A stretch of 13,758 nucleotides of DNA from Acidobacteriota bacterium (lineage in GTDB: Bacteria; Acidobacteriota; Terriglobia; Terriglobales; Acidobacteriaceae): positions 1 to 13,758 of the forward strand of contig QIAW01000151.1 in the NCBI GenBank assembly GCA_003225655.1, read 5' to 3'. The position numbers and the translations under genes were made by a program. The notes under the pieces were generated by a model. The model worked only from the letters and a program-made list of their open reading frames with translations, was not told the DNA's origin and made no database searches. Positions 6,524 to 13,758 of this stretch are shown here, piece after piece; position 1 is the stretch's first letter, and each line of letters starts with the position of its first letter.

Positions 6524-9500
6524 TTGAAAACGATAAAGGCATTCACCTGTTTTTTTGCATTCCTGATTTTGGCGGCCTGCATGGTTTATGGGCAGGGCGT
6601 AGGCGCTTCCGGCGATATTAAGGGAGTCGTTGCCGACAGCAGCGGCGCAGTTATAGCGAATGCGACCGTCACCGTGACCGAGGCCGAAAAGGGCCTGCAG
6701 CGCACCGCCACCACCGACAAAGGCGGGGAGTACCGGGTCACCGGGCTCGAACCCGCGAGCTATGACGTCAGCTCAACGGCTTCAGGTTTTGCCACCGTAG
6801 GCCAAGTCGTCACCCTCGATTTCCGGCTCAAAGTGTCGGCGGCCGCCGAAAAGATTGAAGTTACAACGGAAACTGCAATCGTAGAGACCGCGCGAGGCCA
6901 CCAGGCGGATACCGTTACCCAGCAATATATCCGCAACCTTCCCATTGACCGCCGCGACTACCTTACTTATACGCTGCTCGAGCCGGGCGTGAATGACTCG
7001 CGCACCCTGGCCAATTCCCACGATTTTCGCGTAGCGCAGACGCCGCAGAGCGGTCTTTCGCTCTATGGAAGCAACGGCCGGGGAAACAACGTGACCGTGG
7101 ATGGCGGCGAGTTCAACAACGATTCCGGCGGCGTGCGCCTGACGGTGAGCCAGGACGCGGTGCAGGAGTTCCAGATCAACCGCAGCAACTACGGGGCGGA
7201 GTTTGGTTCGGCCAGCGGCGCTACCATTAACGTGGTCACCAAGACCGGCACCAACAATTTCCATGGATCGGGCTTTGGATATTTCCGTAACGATGCCTTT
7301 GACGCGCAGGACCCTTTTTCCTTCAATCAAGCTTTAGCTTTAGGACAGACGTTCAATCCGGCTCTGCCAGATTCAGTGGCCACTCCGGTCAAGAATGGAT
7401 TAAGCCGGCAGCAGTTCGGCGCCACGCTGGGCTTCCCCCTGGTGAAAGACAAGACTTTCGTGTTCTTCTCAGGTGAAGGTCTGCGTCAACGCGCGCAGTT
7501 CGCCGTGCCTTTGCTGACCAACACCAATATATTCCGTCCCCAGGCCGATTCATTCAATAACCAGCAGGCCATTATCAATGGGTTGGCAGCTCTTGGCGGC
7601 ACCCCGGTTCCCTGCCTCACCGGCCAGCCGGCCTTACCTGCTGCCACTTGTGCCGGCATCCTCACGAATATCCTGACTATCAATCCGGCTTCTTCGCCGC
7701 GCAACAAGTACATCATTGACCAATTCGAGTTCAACGGCGGGAGGTTTCCCTTCTCTGAAAACGAGGCCCTGGCCTCGGGCCGCCTGGACCATCAGTTCAG
7801 CAGCGTGGATACGCTCCACTTCCGCTACAACTTTGGCCGCGACAATTCAGCCAACTCCACTCTGCAGGCGCTCACCGGGGTTTCACGCGGCTTTACCAGT
7901 AAGGGCCTTGACCATACGGCGCAAGTCGGCTGGTTTCATGAGTTCAACTCAAGTTTGCTCAATGAAATCCGCGCACAATGGAACCTCTCGAAGCTCAATG
8001 TCATCCCCAATAGCCAAGGCCAGGTAGGCATTGATATTCCCGGCTATGCCTCTTTCGGCAGCGACATTTTTCTACCCAACTCCACCATGATGCACCGCTA
8101 CGAGTTCACGGACAATGTCACCTGGACCCTTGGCCATCACACCATGAAGGCTGGCTTCTACGATCTGATTCGCCGCAACCGCACCGATTCCCAGACCTTC
8201 TTCCCCGGACGCTTTGTCTTCGGCTCGCTGCAGGGCGGCATCTTGAGTCCCTGTTTGCAGGTACCAGCCGCATGCGGACTCACGGCTAAGCCAGCCATGC
8301 TCAACTCGATTCAAAACGTCTCGCTGGGCTTGCCGCAGTTCTATCAGCAGGGCTTTGGTAATCCGTCGCTGGCCGCTACCCTTCCTTTGACTGCTTTTTA
8401 TTGGCAGGATTCCTGGGTGGCGAAGCCGAACTTCACGCTGACCTTCGGGGCACGCTATGAGTTGGATGAGCGCCAGGCGGTCAATACGGACAACGACAAT
8501 GTTGCGCCGCGTCTTTCTTTCGCATGGGACCCATTCAAGAGCGGCAAGACCGTTATCCGTGGAGGATACGGAATCTTCTATTCGCCGGTCTACTACCAGA
8601 TTGACGATGTAGTCCGCACCCTGGGCAACATCAATGGCCAGAGGCAGATCTCTAATTACTTCGTGCCCCTTTCTGGCGAACCCGGCAATCCCGCACTGAC
8701 CTCGGCCACCGTATTCCAAACGCTGTTTGCGCAAGGCAAAGTCCAGTGCCATACGCCTGCGGCCGGCCAGTTTGCCTGCATTACACCTGCCGATCTGACG
8801 CAGTTCGGCATCAACGTCTCCAACACCGGCCCTGTGCCTCCGTTGAGTGTGCTCTTCGATGCGACACCGAACTACCAGAATGCTTACTCGCAGCAGGGGT
8901 CGTTTGGAATTGAGCGTGAATTGGGATGGGGGTTCTCAGTTTCCGCCAACTACATTTACGCACATACCATCCGGTTGCCACGGGCAGTTGATACCAATCT
9001 GCTGCCGGCGCCCTTTACCTCGGTAACTTTAGCCAACGGGCAGAGTATCTCTGTGCGGAACTGGAACACGAGACTGCCGAATCCATTGAATGCGGCTCCC
9101 TGCGCGGGGGCAGCTATCGTCAATTGTTTTGTAGACCCGAATCTGCTGCAGAACAACAGGTATACCTCGTCTGCATCCGCGATTTACCACGGCGGAATTT
9201 TCGAGTTGAAGAAGCGCTTCTCCAACCACTTCTCGCTGCTGATGAATTACACCTACAGCAAGGCGATTGACAACTCCACCGATTACAACAGTGACTATGA
9301 GCCCAACGACCAGATCAACCTGCGGCCCGAGCGCTCAGTCTCTGAGTTCGATCAGCGGCACAAGATCGTGATCGCCGGTCTTCTGGAGAGTCCTTTCAAG
9401 GGCGAAGGCTTGGCCTCCGCTGTCTTCGGAGGCTTCACCCTGTCGCCGGTCTTCCGCGGCAATACCTCACACCCGTTCAATCTGCTCGCGGGAACGGACG

Positions 9501-9847
9501 TGAATGGCGACCGCCATTCCAACACAGACCGCCCAATTGGTGTCCCACGGAATACGGGCGTTGGTCCGGACTTCTATAACTTTGACCTGGGATTGAGCCG
9601 GCGCTTCCACTTTGGCCACGAATGGAGCGTGCAATTTAGCGCTCAGGCCTTCAACCTGTTCAACCGCACGAACTTTGCCACCGTCAATAACGTGGTCGGC
9701 GCAAACTACGGCCTGGTCTCAGGTCAGGCCACCAATCCCAGCGGAATTAGAGGAATATCCCCGAGCCTGCCTCTCGCCTTCACTTCGGTGGATCCCATCA
9801 CCGGACCTAAGCGCGAGTTCCAGCTCGGTCTTCGCTTCGATTTCTAG
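6524..9847 (+). CDS. Oar-type TonB-dependent receptor with carboxypeptidase-regulatory-like domain
   Basis: 1107 residues. The TTG at 6524 is chosen because AAGGAGGG (6512-6519) lies just upstream and it opens a signal peptide, MKTIKAF then a hydrophobic core to about residue 23 (VYG-QG). The first in-frame ATG, at residue 20, would delete this signal. Residues about 30-112 are a carboxypeptidase-regulatory-like domain ('DIKGVVADSSGAVIANATV', 'TDKGGEYRVTGLEPASYDV'). The plug follows, about 118-245, with 'NVTVDGGEFNN' and 'EFGSASGATINVVTKTGT'. The rest is a large barrel of aromatic-rich strands ('LTFGARYELDE', 'FSLLMNYTYSKAIDN', 'FSAQAFNLFNRTNF') ending in FQLGLRFDF with terminal Phe. This architecture is greatly expanded in Acidobacteria and usually annotated only as TonB-dependent receptor. 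It would sit in the outer membrane and import or secrete large ligands; the substrate is unknown. No SusD partner is adjacent, so it is not a Bacteroidetes-style SusCD pair. It is monocistronic: a strong terminator follows. Confidence 0.95.
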   Translation: MKTIKAFTCFFAFLILAACMVYGQGVGASGDIKGVVADSSGAVIANATVTVTEAEKGLQRTATTDKGGEYRVTGLEPASYDVSSTASGFATVGQVVTLDFRLKVSAAAEKIEVTTETAIVETARGHQADTVTQQYIRNLPIDRRDYLTYTLLEPGVNDSRTLANSHDFRVAQTPQSGLSLYGSNGRGNNVTVDGGEFNNDSGGVRLTVSQDAVQEFQINRSNYGAEFGSASGATINVVTKTGTNNFHGSGFGYFRNDAFDAQDPFSFNQALALGQTFNPALPDSVATPVKNGLSRQQFGATLGFPLVKDKTFVFFSGEGLRQRAQFAVPLLTNTNIFRPQADSFNNQQAIINGLAALGGTPVPCLTGQPALPAATCAGILTNILTINPASSPRNKYIIDQFEFNGGRFPFSENEALASGRLDHQFSSVDTLHFRYNFGRDNSANSTLQALTGVSRGFTSKGLDHTAQVGWFHEFNSSLLNEIRAQWNLSKLNVIPNSQGQVGIDIPGYASFGSDIFLPNSTMMHRYEFTDNVTWTLGHHTMKAGFYDLIRRNRTDSQTFFPGRFVFGSLQGGILSPCLQVPAACGLTAKPAMLNSIQNVSLGLPQFYQQGFGNPSLAATLPLTAFYWQDSWVAKPNFTLTFGARYELDERQAVNTDNDNVAPRLSFAWDPFKSGKTVIRGGYGIFYSPVYYQIDDVVRTLGNINGQRQISNYFVPLSGEPGNPALTSATVFQTLFAQGKVQCHTPAAGQFACITPADLTQFGINVSNTGPVPPLSVLFDATPNYQNAYSQQGSFGIERELGWGFSVSANYIYAHTIRLPRAVDTNLLPAPFTSVTLANGQSISVRNWNTRLPNPLNAAPCAGAAIVNCFVDPNLLQNNRYTSSASAIYHGGIFELKKRFSNHFSLLMNYTYSKAIDNSTDYNSDYEPNDQINLRPERSVSEFDQRHKIVIAGLLESPFKGEGLASAVFGGFTLSPVFRGNTSHPFNLLAGTDVNGDRHSNTDRPIGVPRNTGVGPDFYNFDLGLSRRFHFGHEWSVQFSAQAFNLFNRTNFATVNNVVGANYGLVSGQATNPSGIRGISPSLPLAFTSVDPITGPKREFQLGLRFDF

Positions 9848-9866
9848 CTGCACGGTCCGATTCATC

Positions 9867-9913
9867 AGTACCTCATCCTTAGCATCAGCTAAGGATGAGG
9901 TGCTTTCTTTTTT
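9867..9913 (+). terminator. Strong intrinsic terminator after the TonB-dependent receptor
   Basis: A perfect 14-bp stem, ACCTCATCCTTAGC (9870-9883) with GCTAAGGATGAGGT (9888-9901), closes a 4-nt loop ATCA. Three further pairs, one a T-G wobble, extend it to 9867 and 9904. It is followed by TTTCTTTTTT. It lies 20 nt after the receptor stop and separates that gene from the epimerase. Confidence 0.95.
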
Positions 9914-9969
9914 GATCTCTGCTATATAAATCTCTGCACAAAATTTCTTCTCAACAAGGACTCCACACA
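9904..9969 (+). promoter_or_regulatory. Possible promoter and ribosome binding site of the epimerase gene
   Basis: TATATAAA at 9923-9930 gives overlapping -10-like hexamers directly after the terminator tract; no good -35 is seen at the right distance. AAGGA at 9956-9960 is a plausible Shine-Dalgarno 9 nt before the GTG start. Since the preceding terminator is strong, the epimerase should have its own promoter, and this is the best candidate. Confidence 0.3.
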
Positions 9970-11043
9970 GTGATCAGGAATCAGGCGCTTGGAATCACGC
10001 CCGAGGGTGGGCAGGTTGACGGTTACACGCTGACGAACTCGCACGGAGTCGAGGTCCGGGCCATCAACTACGGCGGAGCCATCACTTCATTGGCTGTTCC
10101 CGACAGGAATGGGAAGCCGGCGAACGTCGTCCTGGGCTTCGACAGCGTGGAAGAATATTTCGTCAATTCTTTCTTTTTGGGCGCCATCATCGGACGCTAT
10201 GCCGGCCGTATTGCCAACGGCAAATTTACCCTCGATGGCGTGGAGTATTCGCTTGCCCGGAATAACGGGCCCAATGCCTCGCATGGCGGCATCAAGGGAT
10301 TCAGCAGAGTTCTCTGGCAGGCGGCGCCATTCAAGAATCAGGAAGGAGAGGGAACCGTATTCACCTACTTGAGCAAAGATGGCGAAGAAGGATATCCCGG
10401 CAGCCTGAACACCAGGGTCACTTATACGCTGACCGATAACAATGAGCTGATCTTTGATTATCAAGCGACCACCGACAAGGCCACGCCTCTCAACCTCACC
10501 CAGCACACCTACTTCAACCTAGCCGGAGACGGCGCGGGCGACGTGCTTGGACATGAACTCACGCTGAATGCGGACTGCTTCACCCCCATCAATAACGTGC
10601 TGATTCCTACCGGCGAGATCCGGCCCGTGAGCGGAACGCCGCTGGATTTCACCCGCCCCACGGCGATCGGCGCCCGCATCAACGACAACTACGAGCAACT
10701 CAAGCTGGCCCGCGGCTACGACCATAATTTTGTGGTCAATCGAAACAGCAGCGGCCTGGAGCTCGTGGCTCGCGTGTATGAGCCGGCGAGCGGCCGTGTA
10801 TTGGAAGTCTCGACGACCGAGCCCGGTGTGCAGTTCTATTCTGCCAACTTCCTCGACGGGAGCATCGCCAGAAAACCCACTGCTGGAAGGCAAGGATACA
10901 TCTATCAGCCACGCTCCGGCTTCTGTCTTGAGACGCAGCACTTCCCCGACTCACCCAACCATCCCAGCTTCCCTTCCACCATCCTGCAGCCAGGTCAGAC
11001 GTACCGTTCGCGCACGGTGTGCAAGTTTTGCGTAAGAAACTAA
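9970..11043 (+). CDS. galM: Aldose 1-epimerase (mutarotase)
   Basis: 357 residues from a GTG start at 9970 with AAGGA upstream. It interconverts alpha and beta anomers of aldoses such as galactose and glucose. Family landmarks are in order: 'INYGGAITSLAVPDRNG' (33-48), 'VVLGFDSVEEY', 'GAIIGRYAGRIANGKF' (71-86), 'NGPNASHGGIKGF' with the first catalytic His at H105, 'NLTQHTYFNL' with H179, 'GYDHNFV' with D251, and 'FCLETQHFPDSPNHPSFP' with the catalytic base E321. The length is normal for the family. The usual LHGG motif reads SHGG here, a small variation away from the catalytic His. There is no signal peptide, so it should be cytoplasmic. It stands alone between a terminator and a promoter region, next to a pectinase-like gene and a TonB receptor, which hints at carbohydrate use, but no galK/galT/galE is in view. 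Confidence 0.95.
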   Translation: MIRNQALGITPEGGQVDGYTLTNSHGVEVRAINYGGAITSLAVPDRNGKPANVVLGFDSVEEYFVNSFFLGAIIGRYAGRIANGKFTLDGVEYSLARNNGPNASHGGIKGFSRVLWQAAPFKNQEGEGTVFTYLSKDGEEGYPGSLNTRVTYTLTDNNELIFDYQATTDKATPLNLTQHTYFNLAGDGAGDVLGHELTLNADCFTPINNVLIPTGEIRPVSGTPLDFTRPTAIGARINDNYEQLKLARGYDHNFVVNRNSSGLELVARVYEPASGRVLEVSTTEPGVQFYSANFLDGSIARKPTAGRQGYIYQPRSGFCLETQHFPDSPNHPSFPSTILQPGQTYRSRTVCKFCVRN

Positions 11044-11380
11044 ATCGTCCCGGTTGCGCAGGTGCCCTGAAACATCTCTCGAAGTTGCTGTCCAAATCAA
11101 TTCAGAAACAGCCCTGAGTGTATTGAGTTTTCCTGAAGACACTCTTTAACGTTTTTGATTTGACACTCTGCGGGGAGAATTATAAAAGCTTACGCGTCTA
11201 TGAAGCCGTCAGACTCGGTGCAGTTCACCAGTAACTCCACCGAACCTCTAACCTTACATCCGCACAATCCAGGACGAGTCACTGTTGGATAGCACGTGTG
11301 CTGAGATCAGAAACGCATCGAAAGACCTGAACGTAGTTTGACCAATTCCACGGAGCACGGCGCTGGAAAGAAGGAATAGC
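11044..11380 (+). promoter_or_regulatory. Intergenic leader region with candidate promoter for the GH28 gene
   Basis: A 337-bp gap. TTGACA at 11160-11165 followed by TATAAA at 11181-11186 (15-nt spacer), or TAAAAG at 11183-11188 (17-nt spacer), is the best promoter in the window. It would give an untranslated leader of roughly 185 nt. An 8-bp direct repeat GACACTCT occurs at 11138-11145 and 11162-11169, the second copy overlapping the -35 box. In the leader, AGCAC-GT-GTGCT at 11291-11302 is a short palindrome. AAGGA at about 11371-11375 precedes the ATG at 11381. No riboswitch class is recognised and no terminator for the epimerase gene is obvious. Confidence 0.5.
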
Positions 11381-12898
11381 ATGAAGATGCAAGCGGTATC
11401 ACCTCGCAGAACGTTATGGTCCTGTATGTTGCTTCTAGCAGCGTTGGCCGCTCAGAGCACAGCCCAGTGTGTAACCGCAACCGCGACGCATGGATGGGTG
11501 AACACAGCCTTCGCAACCCAAACGGGAACGTTTACCGCCACCTTTGATGCAACGCCTTCACTGAGCAACATGAACAGTGTGGTGGGTCTGTCGCATAGCG
11601 CGGGAGCCGCATATTCCGATTTCGCCAATCTGGTGGCCTTTAACGGCACTATGGGCATAATTCTGGCGCGTAACGGTGCAGCTTACGCTTCTCAGACCAA
11701 CATTCCCTATACCGGCGGCTCGACCTATCACTTCCGCCTGGTGGTGAACATACCGGCGCATACCTATTCGATCTTTGTGACGCCTCCAGGAGGATCGGAG
11801 CTGACCATCGGAAGCAACTTCGCTTTTCGCACCGAGCAAAATACGGTGACCAGCCTTAGTAACTTCGGGGTCTTCGTAGGCGCTACCGCAGGCTCGCTGG
11901 CTGTTTGTAATTTTGCCATTTCCTCGGGCTCAGGCGGTACGCCGGATTTTTCTTTGTCCGTTGCCCCACCCACATCGCAAACCGTAACCACCGGAGGCAG
12001 CACCAGCTACGCGGTGAATGTAGGCGCAATCAATGGCTTCAGCGGCAATGTAGCATTGAGTGTCAGCGGGGTACCCGGTGGCGCCAATGCCAATTTCACC
12101 CCGGCTTCGGTGAGCGCTCCGGGATCATCTCTTCTCTCGGTTACGACCACTACCTCGACTGCGGCCAACAGCTATTCCCTGACCATCACGGGAACCAGCG
12201 GCAACGTTTCGCATTCGGCGAATGTAACTTTAAACGTCACCAGCTCGGCCACGGCCGATTTTACGCTTTCCGCTACACCGTCTTCGCAAACGGTACCACC
12301 AGGCAGCAGCACTAGTTACACCATCACTGTGACCCCGCAAAACGGCTTCAACGGCAATGTAGCGTTCAGCACGACTGGATTGCCGGCCGGGGCTTCACCC
12401 AGCTTTAATCCGGCATCGGTCAGCGGCTCCGGCACATCTACGCTGACCGTCTCCACCAGCAGTTCCACGCCGATCGGCAGCAGCACCATCATGATCGCGG
12501 GCGACAGCGGTAGCCTGTCCCACACCGCGAATGTCACCCTGAACATCAGCTCACAACAGACTGTGCTCAATGTGCGCGACTTCGGGGCAACCGGCAATGG
12601 TACGACTCTGGATACCGCGGCGTTCCAGAAGACTCTGAACGCTTGCAAGTCTCATCCGAGTTGTCTGGTCAATGTGCCGGCCCCGGGGACTTACCTGATC
12701 GGGAACGTTGTCATGTCTTCCAATACAACCTTGAATGTTGCAACCGGCGCCACCGTGCAAGGCAGCAACAATGCGGCCGACTACCCGGTTATTACCATCC
12801 GTTGGGAAGGCCGGCTTGCTCAGGGACACCGTGGCCTTATCTATGCCAGTGGACTGCACTGGGGTTACGATCAATGGAATGCACCTGACCAACCATAA
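11381..12898 (+). CDS. Secreted GH28 (polygalacturonase-like) protein, 5' part, frame-disrupted
   Basis: 505 codons from ATG 11381, with AAGGA upstream. Residues 1-28 form a signal peptide (LLLAALAAQSTAQ). Residues about 29-182 are a beta-rich module bounded by Cys30 and Cys176 ('NFGVFVGATAGSLAVCNF'), resembling a lectin or binding module but not assigned. Then come two Ig-like repeats of about 98 residues, 189-286 and 293-389, both starting D-F-[ST]-L-S and ending V-T-L-N-[VI]. From 395 the GH28 right-handed beta-helix begins: 'VLNVRDFGATGNGTTLDTAAFQ', 'GTYLIGNVVMSSNTTL', 'YPVITIRWEGRLAQGHRGLIYAS' (about 468-490). After S490 the frame runs into unrelated residues and stops, while the rest of the enzyme continues in another frame. 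On its own this product would lack all catalytic residues. It is the front half of a broken gene or a sequencing error. Confidence 0.85.
   Translation: MKMQAVSPRRTLWSCMLLLAALAAQSTAQCVTATATHGWVNTAFATQTGTFTATFDATPSLSNMNSVVGLSHSAGAAYSDFANLVAFNGTMGIILARNGAAYASQTNIPYTGGSTYHFRLVVNIPAHTYSIFVTPPGGSELTIGSNFAFRTEQNTVTSLSNFGVFVGATAGSLAVCNFAISSGSGGTPDFSLSVAPPTSQTVTTGGSTSYAVNVGAINGFSGNVALSVSGVPGGANANFTPASVSAPGSSLLSVTTTTSTAANSYSLTITGTSGNVSHSANVTLNVTSSATADFTLSATPSSQTVPPGSSTSYTITVTPQNGFNGNVAFSTTGLPAGASPSFNPASVSGSGTSTLTVSTSSSTPIGSSTIMIAGDSGSLSHTANVTLNISSQQTVLNVRDFGATGNGTTLDTAAFQKTLNACKSHPSCLVNVPAPGTYLIGNVVMSSNTTLNVATGATVQGSNNAADYPVITIRWEGRLAQGHRGLIYASGLHWGYDQWNAPDQP
11945..12547 (+). repeat. Two tandem Ig-like domain repeats within the GH28 gene
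   Basis: Units at 11945-12238 and 12257-12547 encode about 98 and 97 residues. Shared landmarks are 'SQTV', 'GGSTSY/GSSTSY', 'NGFSGNVALS/NGFNGNVAFS', 'FTPASVS/FNPASVS' and 'SHSANVTLNV/SHTANVTLNI'. Such Ser/Thr-rich Ig-like units are common spacers or adhesion modules in secreted acidobacterial proteins. The similarity points to an internal duplication. Confidence 0.85.
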
Positions 12899-13613
12899 CG
12901 TTTGGACGGTGCATCCGGTGTTTGATACTAACGTTACTATCACCAACACGACTATCACGACCTCGGGCGGCAACTCCGACGGTATTGATCCGGATTCCAC
13001 CATGCACCTGCTGATTGATCATGACACCATCAATACCGGCGATGACGCCATTGCCATCAAGTCAGGCAGAGGTATGGAAGGTGTCACGATCGGCAAGCCT
13101 TCGGGTGACATCACCATCTCGAATTCAACCATGACCACCAACGAAGGCTGCGTGACGTTGGGTAGCGAGATGTCTGGCGGCATTGACGGTGTAACCATCA
13201 GAAATATCACCTGCGGACCCCGTGGCCAGGCGGCCCTCAAATTCAAGGCCCCTATCGGGAGGGGCGGATTTATTCGCAATATTGATGCGCAAGGAGTGAA
13301 TTCGCTGGGCGTTGCAATGATCTTGTTCAAACTCAGTGAGGGCAAAACGGATTCCAATCCAGTGACCGGATTGGCCGGTGTGCCGCAGCTGAGCAATATC
13401 AGCGTGACCAACAGCAGCATCCACGGAGGCACTCTGGCCGACATGGTGGGCTGGTTACAAAAACCGACGGACGGCATCACCATCGCCAACATAACAGGGA
13501 CGTGCAGCCACGGAATCAACATCGCGAATGCCGTTCACGTGAATGTAGATCCAGCAACCCTTCACGTAACTGGCTTCACTCCTCCGCTGATCACCTTGAC
13601 CAACGTCCACTGA
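12735..13613 (+). pseudogene. GH28 (polygalacturonase-like) catalytic half, displaced reading frame
   Basis: The open frame runs 12735-13613, but homology begins only near 12849 ('VDCTGVTINGMHLTNHNVWTVHP'); residues before that are an out-of-frame reading of the 5' part. The GH28 beta-helix follows: 'NSDGIDPDS' (N80-D85, from 12972), 'NTGDDAIAIKSG' (100-111), 'NEGCVTLGSEMSGGI' (136-150), 'LKFKAPIGRGGFIRNI' (168-183). The paired Asp residues of motifs I and II are there. The GHG-type His position reads E137 (codon 13143-13145), and the R-I-K motif reads K169-F-K171. No ribosome binding site is seen for a separate start. The sequence runs smoothly to a TGA at 13611-13613 with no further damage, which suggests a recent break. 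Joined to the 5' part it is a secreted GH28-family protein whose substrate, pectin or another galacturonan, is not certain. Confidence 0.8.
12843..12853 (+). other. Frame-disruption / probable deletion junction in the GH28 gene
   Basis: Upstream, frame 2 gives 'GLIYAS'; downstream, frame 3 gives 'PVDCTGVTI'. Removing one base here restores an open frame. However, in GH28 proteins the 'LIYA' strand is normally followed by tens of residues, including a GxGxIDG-type turn, before the 'CTGVTI.GM.L....W..HP' strand. These are absent, so a deletion whose length is not a multiple of three explains the data better than a single-base error. Confidence 0.6.
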
Positions 13614-13758
13614 TTACGGTCTCGACTGCAATTGGCCCTGGGAGACGACATTGATTTCTGAATGTTGTTTCTCAGGCCCGGGTGTTCCAGTTCAGACCAG
13701 ACGATATCTGGGCAGCATGACAGGGGGGCTTGATTCGCTGTGGAGAGGTGTAGCCGCT
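13614..13758. other. Downstream flank, no gene seen
   Basis: 145 bp after the GH28 stop to the window end. I find no convincing start with a ribosome binding site, no terminator-like hairpin with a T tract, and no repeat. Confidence 0.4.

Noticed and set aside
6782..7330. 182-codon minus-strand open frame opposite the receptor N-terminus
   Set aside because: Antisense shadow; the plus strand encodes the recognised regulatory-like and plug domains.
8072..8752. 226-codon minus-strand open frame inside the TonB receptor
   Set aside because: It lies fully opposite a well-supported receptor gene, has no family motif and low-complexity composition typical of antisense reading of a GC-biased gene.
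6524..9847. SusC-type receptor of a polysaccharide utilisation locus
   Set aside because: No SusD gene is adjacent, a strong terminator isolates the gene, and the sequence pattern is Oar-like and common in Acidobacteria for unknown ligands.
12843..12853. Programmed ribosomal frameshift joining the two GH28 frames
   Set aside because: No slippery heptamer, no downstream structure noticed, and the family is not known for frameshifting; the intervening GH28 segment also seems missing.

Overview
This window looks like a chromosomal segment from an acidobacterium (Acidobacteriota, Terriglobia/Koribacter-like). I base this on a very large Oar-type TonB-dependent receptor with an N-terminal carboxypeptidase-regulatory-like domain, a tandem pair of secreted amidohydrolases, and a secreted glycoside hydrolase 28 (GH28) protein carrying repeated Ig-like modules, a mix typical of that phylum. 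Base composition is moderately GC-rich and fairly even, and I see no tRNA, rRNA, insertion sequence, phage gene or CRISPR array. The taxonomic call is inference.

Layout. (1) 1-3303, plus strand: a compact three-gene unit. It holds the C-terminal end of an outer-membrane beta-barrel protein cut by the window edge, a small periplasmic phosphate-binding-protein-like protein, and a membrane-bound hybrid sensor histidine kinase. The last two overlap by ATGA, so they are very probably co-transcribed and may form a ligand-sensing module. (2) 3304-3449: a short convergent gap with a small direct repeat. (3) 6232 to 3450, minus strand: two amidohydrolase-superfamily proteins with signal peptides, 2 nt apart. 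The upstream one keeps its predicted metal ligands. The downstream one has lost most of them, which suggests an active/inactive pair. (4) 6233-6523: a divergent promoter region. (5) 6524-9847, plus: the 1107-residue TonB-dependent receptor, closed by a strong intrinsic terminator. (6) 9970-11043, plus: aldose 1-epimerase. (7) 11044-11380: a leader/promoter region. (8) 11381-13613, plus: a secreted, multidomain, polygalacturonase-like GH28 gene whose reading frame is broken near 12843-12853, probably with loss of an internal piece of the beta-helix. (9) 13614-13758: nothing recognised.

The receptor, the epimerase and the GH28 gene would fit scavenging of plant-type polysaccharide, but they have separate transcription signals, so a shared pathway is only suggested. 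The most unusual points are the degenerate/intact amidohydrolase pair, the disrupted GH28 gene with altered active-site motifs, and the porin / binding protein / hybrid kinase unit.
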